A stretch of DNA of 21,778 nt, from assembly GCA_947483545.1 (NCBI GenBank), contig CANKNP010000035.1, positions 1 through 21,778 of the forward strand, written 5' to 3'. The notes under the pieces were generated by a model, which was not told the DNA's origin, made no database searches, and worked only from the letters and a program-made list of their open reading frames with translations. The stretch comes from Deltaproteobacteria bacterium. GTDB lineage: Bacteria > Myxococcota > UBA796 > SXON01. Positions 6,691 to 14,293 of the stretch are shown in pieces (positions within the stretch are counted from its first letter, which is position 1; every line of letters starts with the position of its first letter). Position numbers and translations under genes: made by a program.

Positions 6691-7569
6691 GTGATCCGCT
6701 TGACTTTCGCCCTCGCCAGCTTCACGTTGACCGCTTGCGCGGGAGAGGCCACCACCGCGTTCGGGTCATCGATGGTCCTGATCTCAGCGGGCACGTTCAC
6801 GATGGGCGGAGGCGCGGGCGATGCGGACGGCGCCTACACGGACCATGAGGTGACACTCACGCACGACTTCTGGATGGGCGCGACGGAGGTGACACGCGGG
6901 CAGTGGGAGTCGTGGAGCGGAGGTTCGGGGTGGACCTACGAGTCGGAGCCCAGCTACCCGTGCACGACCGCAACAACGACGGCGGACTGCCCTGCGGACT
7001 CGATCACCTGGTACGACGTGGCGAAGTATGCGAACGCCTTGTCCACGACCGAGGGGCTGACCCCGTGCTACCTCGCCGACGGCACGGACCTCGCGGCGGC
7101 GGCCTACCTCGCTGATCCCTACGCTTGCCTCGGCTACCGGATGCCGACTGAGGCGGAGTGGGAGTACGCGGCCCGGGCCGGGGAGGACACGACGTACTCA
7201 GGGTCGAACACGTCAGCCGACGTGGCGTGGACCTAGGAGAACGCCTACTCCGTTGGTACCTACGCACACGAGGTCGCGACGCTGGCGCCGAACGCCTGGG
7301 GGCTCTACGACGTGAGCGGGAACGTGTGGGAGTGGACGAACGACTGGTACGACTCTGGCCACGGAGGCTACGGCGATGGGAGCAGCGACGTGGACCCGGC
7401 CGGTCCCGTCACCGGCTCTGGCGAGGGGCATGAGGGCTCCTACCGTGTCAATCGCGGCGGCGACTGGGACAACGACGAGGCCTACGCGACCGTGTCCTAC
7501 CGCAACGACGGCTACCCGGAGTACGCCAACCTCAACGTCGGCTTCCGCCTTTCGAGGTCGAGCCCTTGA
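6691..7569 (+). pseudogene. FGE-sulfatase (SUMF1-like) domain lipoprotein interrupted by an in-frame TAG
   Basis: GTG 6691, with GGAG at 6681-6684, opens a lipoprotein signal (MIRLTFALASFTLTAC, Cys 16). The following sequence is a formylglycine-generating-enzyme-type domain: MVLISAGTFTMGG, HDFWMGATEVTRGQW, YRMPTEAEWEYAARAG, then after the break [27 protein letters not shown] and a final VGFRLSRSS. Codon 182 is TAG (7234-7236), but the same frame continues with full homology to TGA 7567-7569 (292 codons). The break falls between DVAWT and ENAYSVG, in a region that normally reads through. It is therefore a one-base nonsense mutation, a sequencing error or a read-through site. The catalytic Cys pair of true FGE is absent around RGGDW, so the intact protein would be a non-oxidising, extracellular FGE-fold protein. 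Confidence 0.85.
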
Positions 7570-7655
7570 GGCGACCGAGCACTGGTTCGTCCACGATGGC
7601 GTGCCGACCCTGACGATGGTGGTGCGGTGCCGGGATGTACCATCCGGCGGACCTT

Positions 7656-7706
7656 CCTCCCCCACCGGGCCCACCGGGGGGAGGTGCCCGAAGGGCGGAG
7701 GGGGCC
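7656..7706. repeat. dispersed hairpin repeat, diverged copy
   Basis: CCTCCCCC (7656-7663) pairs with GGGGGAGG (7677-7684), and a second small hairpin GCCC-GAA-GGGC follows at once. This GGGGAG..GGTGCCCGAAGGGCGGA pattern resembles intergenic hairpin repeats seen in many bacteria and appears related to the copies at 14958-14980 and 21742-21762. Confidence 0.55.
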
Positions 7707-7774
7707 CGAGCCCCTTCATCGAGATGGAGCCGGAACACCGCGCGGCCGCCGTACGTGCTGGCATGGCTGCCTTC

Positions 7775-7812
7775 ATCTTCTCCGTGTCGCCATGTCTCCG
7801 TGGTGGACCATG
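7775..7812. repeat. short CTCCGTG-type dispersed repeat
   Basis: The stretch TCTTCTCCGTGTCGCCATGT followed by CTCCGTGGTGGACCATG matches in style the 'ACCACGGAGACACGGAG' intergenic words found scattered in many bacterial genomes. Only one copy of this version lies in the window, so assignment rests on prior knowledge. Confidence 0.4.
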
Positions 7813-7956
7813 CCTCCTGTGGGCGGAGCGGATTTGAGCGCAACGGCGTGCAGCGACCATCGACCATCGCCCCGGCATAACCCCCCTTGGAAAGGGCCGC
7901 TTCACCCACCCTTCCGCGACCGCCTCGTCCACCGGCACGGGCGTTCGGCCCTCTGC

Positions 7957-8949
7957 TCAGCTCGTCCCGACCACCCCCCCCGCCAGCGCCCCAATCGACA
8001 GTGGCGCGCACCCCTCCGCCTTGTTGTTCACCACCACCCACGCCGCCTTCGCGCCCCGGATCACCTCCACGACCCCCCCGCGCGTCTCCAAATCCGGCGC
8101 CTTCAGCACGGTGAACGGCCCATAGTCGGCCTTCGCCTCCTCGTACTTGAGCCCTGGGTGCAGCATCCACCGCACCACCCGCTCCGGTCTGCTGAGCGCC
8201 CGCGTGCGCCTCGCCTGTTCCGGAATCGTCGGCATTCCCGGCCATCCAACCAGCGCGGGCAGAGCACCTGTCGCCTCCAGCGCATCCGCATAGGCAGGGG
8301 TGAGCAAATCGGGATTTCGAACCTCCACCGCGTATCGCCACGGACCTTTGGGCAATGCCTGGAGGAATCGGAACAGTTGGTCCGCGAATTTCCCGGGGGA
8401 GAGCCCGCCCTGCGGTGCGAATGGGAACAGGAGCACGCCATCCCCGAGCCCCTCCACGAACGGGCCGACGACCTCGTCCATCGCGTACTGTACGCTCAGA
8501 AAGCGGTCATTTTCCCGCCCCGCGCGTGGGCCGTAGCGTTCATGGTGCGGAAACCTCCGCATCGTGAGGTCCTCGTGGGCCTTGACGAGAAACGAGAAGT
8601 CGGCTGGCACCTTGGACTGCATGGATCCAAACTCGGCAGCATCGACAGGCCGATACCATGTGCGGTCGATGCCGACGGTGCGGAACAGCGGGTGGGTGGC
8701 GTACGCGGCGAGCCCCTCGTTCACCAGGCGGTCCATCGCGTACCGACTCCGCCAGATCGGCCAGCCGGGGAACGTCCAGGACGAGGTCCCAAAGCGCAGC
8801 CCCGGGGGCAGGCGTGACGCCAGCGCGGAGAGCCCGGCGACGTCGTCCACGAGGCTGACTGGGGGAGGCCGGGTCGGTGGGAACAGCGGCTGCTGCTCGT
8901 CCACCCGCCAGCGGTCCGAGGCCTCGGGCTCGCCGTCCACCTGGCGCAT
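7957..8949 (-). CDS. DUF72 (YecE-like) family protein
   Basis: The 330-residue product shows the DUF72 TIM-barrel marks: FGTSSWTFPGW near the N-terminus, TVGIDRTWYRPV, FSFLVKAHEDLT, LLFPFAPQ, FLQALPKGPWRYAVEVRNPDLL, and a C-terminal AWVVVNNKAEGCAPLS segment where family members usually carry an N-N..eG..P motif. The biochemical function of DUF72 is not established. ATG 8949 gives a ~50-residue N-terminal lead; a GTG at 8904 would start closer to the domain and is possible. The longer frame to 9189 has no supporting features. It follows the crotonase gene on the same strand after a 236-bp gap, so it may have its own promoter. Confidence 0.85.
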   Translation of the reverse strand: MRQVDGEPEASDRWRVDEQQPLFPPTRPPPVSLVDDVAGLSALASRLPPGLRFGTSSWTFPGWPIWRSRYAMDRLVNEGLAAYATHPLFRTVGIDRTWYRPVDAAEFGSMQSKVPADFSFLVKAHEDLTMRRFPHHERYGPRAGRENDRFLSVQYAMDEVVGPFVEGLGDGVLLFPFAPQGGLSPGKFADQLFRFLQALPKGPWRYAVEVRNPDLLTPAYADALEATGALPALVGWPGMPTIPEQARRTRALSRPERVVRWMLHPGLKYEEAKADYGPFTVLKAPDLETRGGVVEVIRGAKAAWVVVNNKAEGCAPLSIGALAGGVVGTS

Positions 8950-9185
8950 CAGCCCGGGAAAGAGCGCGACCTGCGCTGGGCCAGGCCGGGCGCTGCGCAC
9001 ACGCCGGTGCTCCAAAGCCCTGGAATTACTTGATGTGGAGCCGGGCTGGCCCAAACCGCACCGTTCCAGGTGGAGGGCGGCGGGTCCGGCGTCTTCGACG
9101 GGGCCGCCGCTCTCCGCCGGTAGGAACGGTGCAAAGGAACCGCCGATCCGGGCGCGAGGTTCGCCGAGCGCACGGATCGGCGGCT

Positions 9186-9998
9186 TCACCCCTTCGGCGC
9201 CAGGAACCGCGTGAGGGCTTCGATGGCGTCCGGCGATCCCAGCCGTTCGACGAACTCAGCACCTTCGCGCAGCATCGCCTCCCGCACCACGGGCCGCTCC
9301 GGCCCCCGCATCAGCTCCTTGCACGCCCGCAACGCGCCCGGCGCCTTCAACGCGAGCTTTCCGCATTTCTCCAGGGCAAAGGCGTCCAGTTCCCCCGCCG
9401 GCACGACCGCGTTCACCAACCCCGCCTCCTTCGCCTCCGCCGCGGAGAACGGCTCGCCGAACATCAGCCACTCGCTCGCTTTGGCGTTCCCGACCCGCCG
9501 AGGCAGGAAGTACGAGCTTCCCCCCTCAGGCGTCAACCCCAGGTTCACAAAGGGCATCTGGAACCTCGCCCGGTCCGAGGCGTACACCAGGTCACAGTGC
9601 AAGAGCAGCGTCGTGCCGAGGCCGATCGCCGGGCCATCGACCGCGGCGACGAGCGGCTTGGGAAAGGCGCAAAGCGCCTCCAACAACCGGAACACCGGCG
9701 AGTCCGGACCGCTCGGGGGGTTCTGGAGAAAGTCCATCAGGTCGTTCCCAGCGGTGAACACCCCGCCGGAGCTGCCGATCAGCACGACACGGACAGCATC
9801 ATCGCGCGTCGCCTCGTCCAAGGCGTCGGCCAGCGCGGTGTACATCGCCGCCGTAATGGCGTTCTTCTTGCGCGGTCGATCCAGACGGATCACCGTGACC
9901 GCACCTCGCTCGACGGTCACGTGGGTCTCTACGGGGGGAGGGGCCTCGGAAGTGTCGTTCACCGGGCCAAGGTAACTTCGGTTACCCGCCCCCTGCAT
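9186..9998 (-). CDS. enoyl-CoA hydratase/isomerase (crotonase) family protein
   Basis: The 270-residue protein spans the full crotonase fold. It has LDRPRKKNAIT (39-49), the oxyanion-hole strand SSGGVFTAGNDLMDF (76-90), VDGPAIGLGTTLLLHCDLVYAS (split about 120-141) and LGLTPEGGSSYFLPRRVG (153-170). The FTAGNDLxDF and PEGGSS details are nearer to enoyl-CoA isomerase/PaaG-like members than to standard hydratases; Glu 158 is a plausible catalytic acid/base. It should act on acyl-CoA thioesters in the cytoplasm. ATG 9998 has a good AGGAG (complement of 10005-10009) six nt upstream. A GTG at 9962 would begin closer to the domain but lacks such a site. The start overlaps head-to-head with the divergent thioesterase ATG. 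Confidence 0.9.
   Translation of the reverse strand: MQGAGNRSYLGPVNDTSEAPPPVETHVTVERGAVTVIRLDRPRKKNAITAAMYTALADALDEATRDDAVRVVLIGSSGGVFTAGNDLMDFLQNPPSGPDSPVFRLLEALCAFPKPLVAAVDGPAIGLGTTLLLHCDLVYASDRARFQMPFVNLGLTPEGGSSYFLPRRVGNAKASEWLMFGEPFSAAEAKEAGLVNAVVPAGELDAFALEKCGKLALKAPGALRACKELMRGPERPVVREAMLREGAEFVERLGSPDAIEALTRFLAPKG
9971..9986. promoter_or_regulatory. 16-bp palindrome between divergent starts, possible operator
   Basis: GGTAACTTCGGTTACC is a perfect 6-bp-arm inverted repeat with a TTCG centre. It lies 10 nt before the thioesterase ATG (9997) and inside, or just upstream of, the crotonase 5' end depending on its start. It could bind a regulator of both genes or form a UUCG-capped hairpin in RNA. 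Confidence 0.45.
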
Positions 9999-10803
9999 GC
10001 TCGGCTCCTACTCCCTCCGAATCCCCCGACACGCCTGCACCCCCCGCGACACCGCCCGCGCGGGTGATCTCTGGCGGCTGGTGCAAGACGCCGCCGTGCA
10101 GCACGCCGCCGACGGGGGGTGGCCTCCCGAGCGGTTTCGCACCACCGCAACAGGGTTTGTGGTCCGCGAGATGAGCGCCGTCCACCACCGCGAGGCCGCG
10201 TACGGCGAGGCGATGACCGTCACCACCCAGGTCGCTGACCACCGCCGCGACGTGCTGATGCGCCGCGAGACACGCATCACCGGCGTGATGTCCGCCACCG
10301 CCGACTGGGTCCACATCGGCCCGACCGGCGCGCCCTTGCGCGCCGGCCCCGACCTGATCTCGGCGTTCCCCGTGGACCCGACCGCGCCCCCCGCCCCCGC
10401 GATCCCCGAGCCGGGCCCGCCGGGACGCCCCCTGCCGGATCTCGTGTTCTCCCCCTGGTGGACCGAGATGGATCCCCAGAGCCACACCAACCACCCCCGC
10501 TACGTCGATTGGGCCGATGAGGCCTTGTCGCGCGCGGTTCACGCGCTCGGGCTCGACCCCGTCGGCCTCCTCCCCCTCGCGGAGCGGGTGCGTTTTCGGG
10601 CCGGTGCGCGGGCGGTGGACACCGTGACGGTCAGCGGATCCTGGGCGGGCCGCACGACGGTCGAAGGGCGCCCCGGCATCTGCTGTCAGTTTCGGGCCCG
10701 ACGTGCTGGCCCCACCGGCCCCGAGGTCGTCGCCGACATGTTCATCGTGCGCGGACACATCGATCCTGCCGTGCTGGACGCGCTCTCAGCGGGCGCCGGT
10801 TGA
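9997..10803 (+). CDS. acyl-ACP/acyl-CoA thioesterase, double hotdog
   Basis: The 268-residue protein consists of two hotdog halves. The first (about 4-125) opens SYSLRIPRHACTPRDTARAGDLWRLVQDAA, printed here as separate parts SYSLRIPRH and LWRLVQDAAVQHA, typical of the strand plus central helix of FatA/TesA-type acyl-ACP thioesterases. The second (about 148-265) has WWTEMDPQSHTNHPRYVDWA, the 'D..gH.Nn..Y..W' signature. A Pro-rich linker joins them. It probably releases fatty acids from ACP or CoA in the cytoplasm. ATG 9997 is the only in-frame start before the fold; a stop codon lies at 9973. No Shine-Dalgarno is visible. Its stop overlaps the next start by 4 nt (TTGA), making it the first gene of a four-gene set. 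Confidence 0.85.
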   Translation: MLGSYSLRIPRHACTPRDTARAGDLWRLVQDAAVQHAADGGWPPERFRTTATGFVVREMSAVHHREAAYGEAMTVTTQVADHRRDVLMRRETRITGVMSATADWVHIGPTGAPLRAGPDLISAFPVDPTAPPAPAIPEPGPPGRPLPDLVFSPWWTEMDPQSHTNHPRYVDWADEALSRAVHALGLDPVGLLPLAERVRFRAGARAVDTVTVSGSWAGRTTVEGRPGICCQFRARRAGPTGPEVVADMFIVRGHIDPAVLDALSAGAG

Positions 10804-13172
10804 GGAGGTTCGGGCTCGCTGCCTGCATCGGGCTCGCTGCCTGCACGCCCTACCGCGCGTACCCGCTGCTCGACATGGACATCGCGGGCGACCCAGAGCC
10901 CTTCCAACCGTCCGGGCTCGCCGTCCTGGCCGACGGCACCGTCGCCATCAGCGCGCCCGGTCCCGCCATCGCGATCTACGAGCCCGAGCCTGCCACGACC
11001 GGGGCGTCCGTAGCCCCCGTCGGCTTCATCCTCCCGCTGCGAGATCCGCGCCTCGATTGCCCCGAGTGCCGACGTCCCCCGTTTCGGGCGACCACCCGGC
11101 TCGAAGCCCACCCCATCGTCTGGCTGCCCTGGGCCGGTCGAGACGTTGCCCCCATCGACATCGAGGATCTCGCGCCCTTCGGCGGCGCACAGGTCCTCGG
11201 CGTCACGGCGTACAGCACCATCGGCCGGCGCACCGGCTACCGCAAGGACAACACCGCCGTCCCCCGCCAAGCAGCCGAGCGCATCTTCGTGCTGGAGCGC
11301 ATGGCGGATCCTGAGGACGGCGGCGGCCCCGGCGTCTGGGAGGAGCGCAGGCTCCCCGAGGTAGACCGGATGCGGGATGCGCTGTCCGATTGGGGTCGGG
11401 CGCGATGCGACGGCGACATGCGCGTGCAGGGCCTCGCCTGGGACCCCCTCGACGGGGTCGCGTACGTCGGACTTCGGCGGTGTGATGGGCCCGTCGCGCG
11501 GGTGCTCTCGTTCGACCTGCGCGCCGCAGCGGAGGGCCAGGCCGTCGACATCCTCGTGGAGGCCGATGGCATCGAGGGCGTCGCGGGCCCGGACGAGGGC
11601 GTGACCGGCCTGTACTGGAACGGCCGACTGTGGGCGACGACCGCCTGGGATTCGTGGGGGCACGCGACCGAGCCCGCCTGGGGTGGGCGGATGCATGAGG
11701 TGAGCGGCGGCAAGCTCTACCCCGCCGGCCAGGGCTTCGTAGACCGCCCCTCCGCGATCTGGCTCCCCGCCGAACGCCCAGGCAGCCGCATCGCCGGGGC
11801 CGCTGAGGACGCCGTCGTGCTGTTCGACGACGACCAGCACCGAAAGAACGCGCCGGTCGTCACCTTCGTCGCAGCACCCCTCCCTCGGCCAGAGGCTGGC
11901 GCCTGGGTCGGGCTCTCGGAGCTGCGGGACTTGGGGGTCGGCCTGCCGCTCGGCCTCAATGGTTTTGATGTTCGCTGGTACGCACGGGATCACCGCCTCG
12001 CGCAGCTCGACGTGGTGCTCGACCGACGCGCCGACAACGCCCCAGGGGCGTGGACCCGCGCGGTCGGCGGTCTCTGGCAGATGCGCATCGGCGGGACGTT
12101 CGGCCTGATCGCCGCCGCGACGGGGCTCTCGCGCACCATCGGGCACAATCGCCAGGCCGTCGCGCTCACGGACTGGGCGTCCAGCCCCGACCTTCAGTTT
12201 CACGCGTTCCGCGCGGAGCTCTCTGTCGTGCCGCGCGACCGCGAGCGTCAGAACCCCTCCGTGGCCCGCCTCGTCGAAGATCTTCGAGACGCCTACACGA
12301 TCACCGTGCCTTTGCCCGGCCGGGCTTCCCGGGGGGCGGGCCTGGTGCTCCAGGGCTTCGAGATCGACACCGCCGCGCGCGCTGACCGGGGCATTTGCCT
12401 CGCAGCCCTCGATCTCGGTGTCACCTGGCACTCTCCGGCCCACGATTCCGTAGACGTTCGCGCGCTGGTCGTGGGCGGGCTCTGCAACGACTTCGACACC
12501 CGGGGCAGCGGCCTTTTGCATGGTCGAACCACCGACGTCGAAGGGGGGGTCACGGTGGGCCTCCGGTTTGCGGTCGTCGAGGGCGGTGAGGCCGCGACGT
12601 GGTCCTCGGAGATCGCCGATCTGGACCTGCCCGGCGCGCCAAACCTGCCCGGTGAACCCTCCGAGACGGACGATGCCGCCGCCCGCGCCCACATCCACTG
12701 CGTTCGCCTCGCGGATGGGCTCGACCTCGCTCCGGGAGATTCGTCCTACCGCCGGCTCGCGATCTCGGGGCTGGGAAACAGCGGTGTGGCCGGCGCGCTC
12801 TCGGGCTTCACGCTCGCGTTGGATCCCATCGGGTTCGAGGCCACGGATCAGGTGTTGTCCGAGGCCCAGGCGCTCAATCGAAATGCCTATATTCATCGCT
12901 ACCTGTTGCGCTCTTTCGGGGGCGTGGGCGCGGTCCTTGAAGGCGGGATCACGCACGGCATCCATCGCACCGGGTTCATGCGCGACAATCAAACCCCGTC
13001 CGCGCTTCTGCTCCGCACCGAAATGACCGGATTTGTGGGCCAGCCCGGTCAGGCCTGGGACATGCTCGCGCCCAAGGGGGCCGATCCAAACCTGCTGCCC
13101 GAAGACGGATTTGTACGCTGGGCCGTCGCCCTCCCTCACCCTGCGGAGGCCGGGTGCTCCTCGTCGGAATGA
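10800..13172 (+). CDS. large lipoprotein with phytase-esterase-like N-terminal propeller
   Basis: The 790-residue product starts at TTG 10800 within the previous stop (TTGA). MRRFGLAACIGLAAC is a short lipoprotein signal; either Cys 9 or Cys 15 could be lipidated, since the signal contains an 18-bp duplication. Residues ~35-370 look like a beta-propeller of the phytase-esterase or SdiA-regulated type: FQPSGLAVLADGTVAIS, MRVQGLAWDPLDGVAYVGLR, DGIEGVAG...VTGLYWNGRLWATTAWD. I cannot name the rest (~380-790), which alternates short strands and has few Cys. It is probably anchored facing the periplasm or surface. Codon bias matches its neighbours and the antisense frames look like shadows. It overlaps the next gene by 19 nt. 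Function unknown. Confidence 0.75.
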   Translation: MRRFGLAACIGLAACTPYRAYPLLDMDIAGDPEPFQPSGLAVLADGTVAISAPGPAIAIYEPEPATTGASVAPVGFILPLRDPRLDCPECRRPPFRATTRLEAHPIVWLPWAGRDVAPIDIEDLAPFGGAQVLGVTAYSTIGRRTGYRKDNTAVPRQAAERIFVLERMADPEDGGGPGVWEERRLPEVDRMRDALSDWGRARCDGDMRVQGLAWDPLDGVAYVGLRRCDGPVARVLSFDLRAAAEGQAVDILVEADGIEGVAGPDEGVTGLYWNGRLWATTAWDSWGHATEPAWGGRMHEVSGGKLYPAGQGFVDRPSAIWLPAERPGSRIAGAAEDAVVLFDDDQHRKNAPVVTFVAAPLPRPEAGAWVGLSELRDLGVGLPLGLNGFDVRWYARDHRLAQLDVVLDRRADNAPGAWTRAVGGLWQMRIGGTFGLIAAATGLSRTIGHNRQAVALTDWASSPDLQFHAFRAELSVVPRDRERQNPSVARLVEDLRDAYTITVPLPGRASRGAGLVLQGFEIDTAARADRGICLAALDLGVTWHSPAHDSVDVRALVVGGLCNDFDTRGSGLLHGRTTDVEGGVTVGLRFAVVEGGEAATWSSEIADLDLPGAPNLPGEPSETDDAAARAHIHCVRLADGLDLAPGDSSYRRLAISGLGNSGVAGALSGFTLALDPIGFEATDQVLSEAQALNRNAYIHRYLLRSFGGVGAVLEGGITHGIHRTGFMRDNQTPSALLLRTEMTGFVGQPGQAWDMLAPKGADPNLLPEDGFVRWAVALPHPAEAGCSSSE
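10811..10846 (+). repeat. 18-bp tandem duplication in a signal-peptide coding region
   Basis: CGGGCTCGCTGCCTGCAT (10811-10828) is followed directly by the same 18 bases with one change (10829-10846). It doubles the GLAAC lipobox-like segment of the lipoprotein signal and keeps the frame. Confidence 0.8.
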
Positions 13173-14293
13173 TGACCCTCGCGCGGGCAGAGAGCCCGGA
13201 TCGCGCCGATCCGTTCGGTCCCCAGGTGGTTTGGGCCCCGATCATCGAGATCCGGGGACGCTTGGATCTGGAGGGCACACCCGTACCGGACATTCAGACG
13301 GTCGGACAGGTCGCGCGGGTCGGGCTTCAAGCCCAGCGCGGAATTCTCTCGGCGCGGGTGAGCTTGCAGGAGGTGCGGGAGTGGGCCGCAAATCCGCAGG
13401 GGACCGAGCTCTCCGGACCCCTGACGGTGGAGCTGGCGGAAGGTTGGGCGCGGTTGGACGGCGAGCTCTCGCCCAATGTGGGCGCCCGTTTGACGATTGG
13501 GCGCCAGCATATCCAAATCTGTCAGGGGCGGCTGGTGGGCCGGAGAGATTGGGATCTCGAGGGCCAGTTCCTCGACGCCATGCGCTTTGAGCTGATGGCG
13601 GCGCCCCTCTCGTTCGAGCTGGTCAACGCCCGCCGCTTGGAGGTGGATGCCGACGAAGATCCGCTGAGCCTGGGGGTGACCGTCCTCCGACTCGGCGTGC
13701 AACGCTCCGGGGCCAACGCGGAAGTGACCCTGGATCTGCTCTCCGTGGTGGACGCCCGACGCACCTCGGTCGTCACAAGCACCACCGGATTCTTCGGTTC
13801 CGTCGCCATGGGCCGTGTGTTGGGCGAGGGCGAGGGCTATCTCCAGCAAAACCCGGAAGGAACCGGCTCCTTGGCCAGCGGCGAATTTGGGTATATCCTG
13901 GGCGAGAATCGGGGTTGGGTCGTCACGGCCCGGTACACCTCGGCCAGCGGCGATCCCGGGGTCAACGGACTCGCCGCCTTTCAACCCGTGCTTGGGGATA
14001 CCCACGATCAATACGGCCTGCTCGACGTCCTTCAGCCCGGCGACGACTCCCGAGGCCTCGCGGACATCGCGATCCGCGCTGAGGCCCAAGCCGGCGCACG
14101 GGTTCAGATCACCGGGCAGCTCCACCGCCTCGGCAGCCCGCTCACCCGCGCGACCTATGGCTATGAAGCCGACCTTTCGCTCACCTGGCACGTCACCCCG
14201 TACGCGAGCGTCGATTTGGGCGGTGGGGTGATCGCGGGCGGCGAGCTTGGATTGCGTACCGGTGGGTACACCCAAATCGCGGTGGCCTTTTGA
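13154..14293 (+). CDS. outer-membrane beta-barrel protein, alginate-export-like
   Basis: The 379-residue protein starts at GTG 13154 with GGAGG at 13145-13149. MLLVGMMTLARA ahead of ES gives a short signal with an A-x-A site. It then shows repeated amphipathic strands (ILSARVSLQEVREW, ARLTIGRQHIQI, WVVTARYTSASG, ADLSLTWHVTPY) and ends in Phe, the usual last residue of outer-membrane barrels. GRQHIQICQGRLVGRRDW with QFLDAMRF (116-145) resembles the 'R Q..  .. RLIG ..W ... fDa.r' block of the alginate-export (AlgE-like) porin family. It is probably an outer-membrane channel for a small or anionic solute; the substrate is unknown. It overlaps the upstream gene by 19 nt and the downstream start by 4 nt. 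Confidence 0.7.
   Translation: MLLVGMMTLARAESPDRADPFGPQVVWAPIIEIRGRLDLEGTPVPDIQTVGQVARVGLQAQRGILSARVSLQEVREWAANPQGTELSGPLTVELAEGWARLDGELSPNVGARLTIGRQHIQICQGRLVGRRDWDLEGQFLDAMRFELMAAPLSFELVNARRLEVDADEDPLSLGVTVLRLGVQRSGANAEVTLDLLSVVDARRTSVVTSTTGFFGSVAMGRVLGEGEGYLQQNPEGTGSLASGEFGYILGENRGWVVTARYTSASGDPGVNGLAAFQPVLGDTHDQYGLLDVLQPGDDSRGLADIAIRAEAQAGARVQITGQLHRLGSPLTRATYGYEADLSLTWHVTPYASVDLGGGVIAGGELGLRTGGYTQIAVAF

Larger units (their letters stand above)
7570..7956. other. gene-free spacer with two repeat-like elements
   Basis: No gene is supported on either strand in these 387 bp; open frames are antisense or low-complexity. Two repeat-like elements, listed separately, lie at 7656-7706 and 7775-7812. 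The spacer separates two converging genes, so the hairpin may also help to end transcription. Confidence 0.55.

Noticed and set aside
7234..7236. Genome-wide recoding of TAG as a sense codon
   Set aside because: The cytochrome-like gene ends at TAG 2793-2795 at a sensible position, so TAG acts as a stop in this genome.
10686..13139. 817-codon open frame on the minus strand
   Set aside because: Low-complexity product rich in Arg, Gly and Ala; it lies antisense to the lipoprotein gene that has a signal peptide, overlapping neighbours and normal strand pattern.
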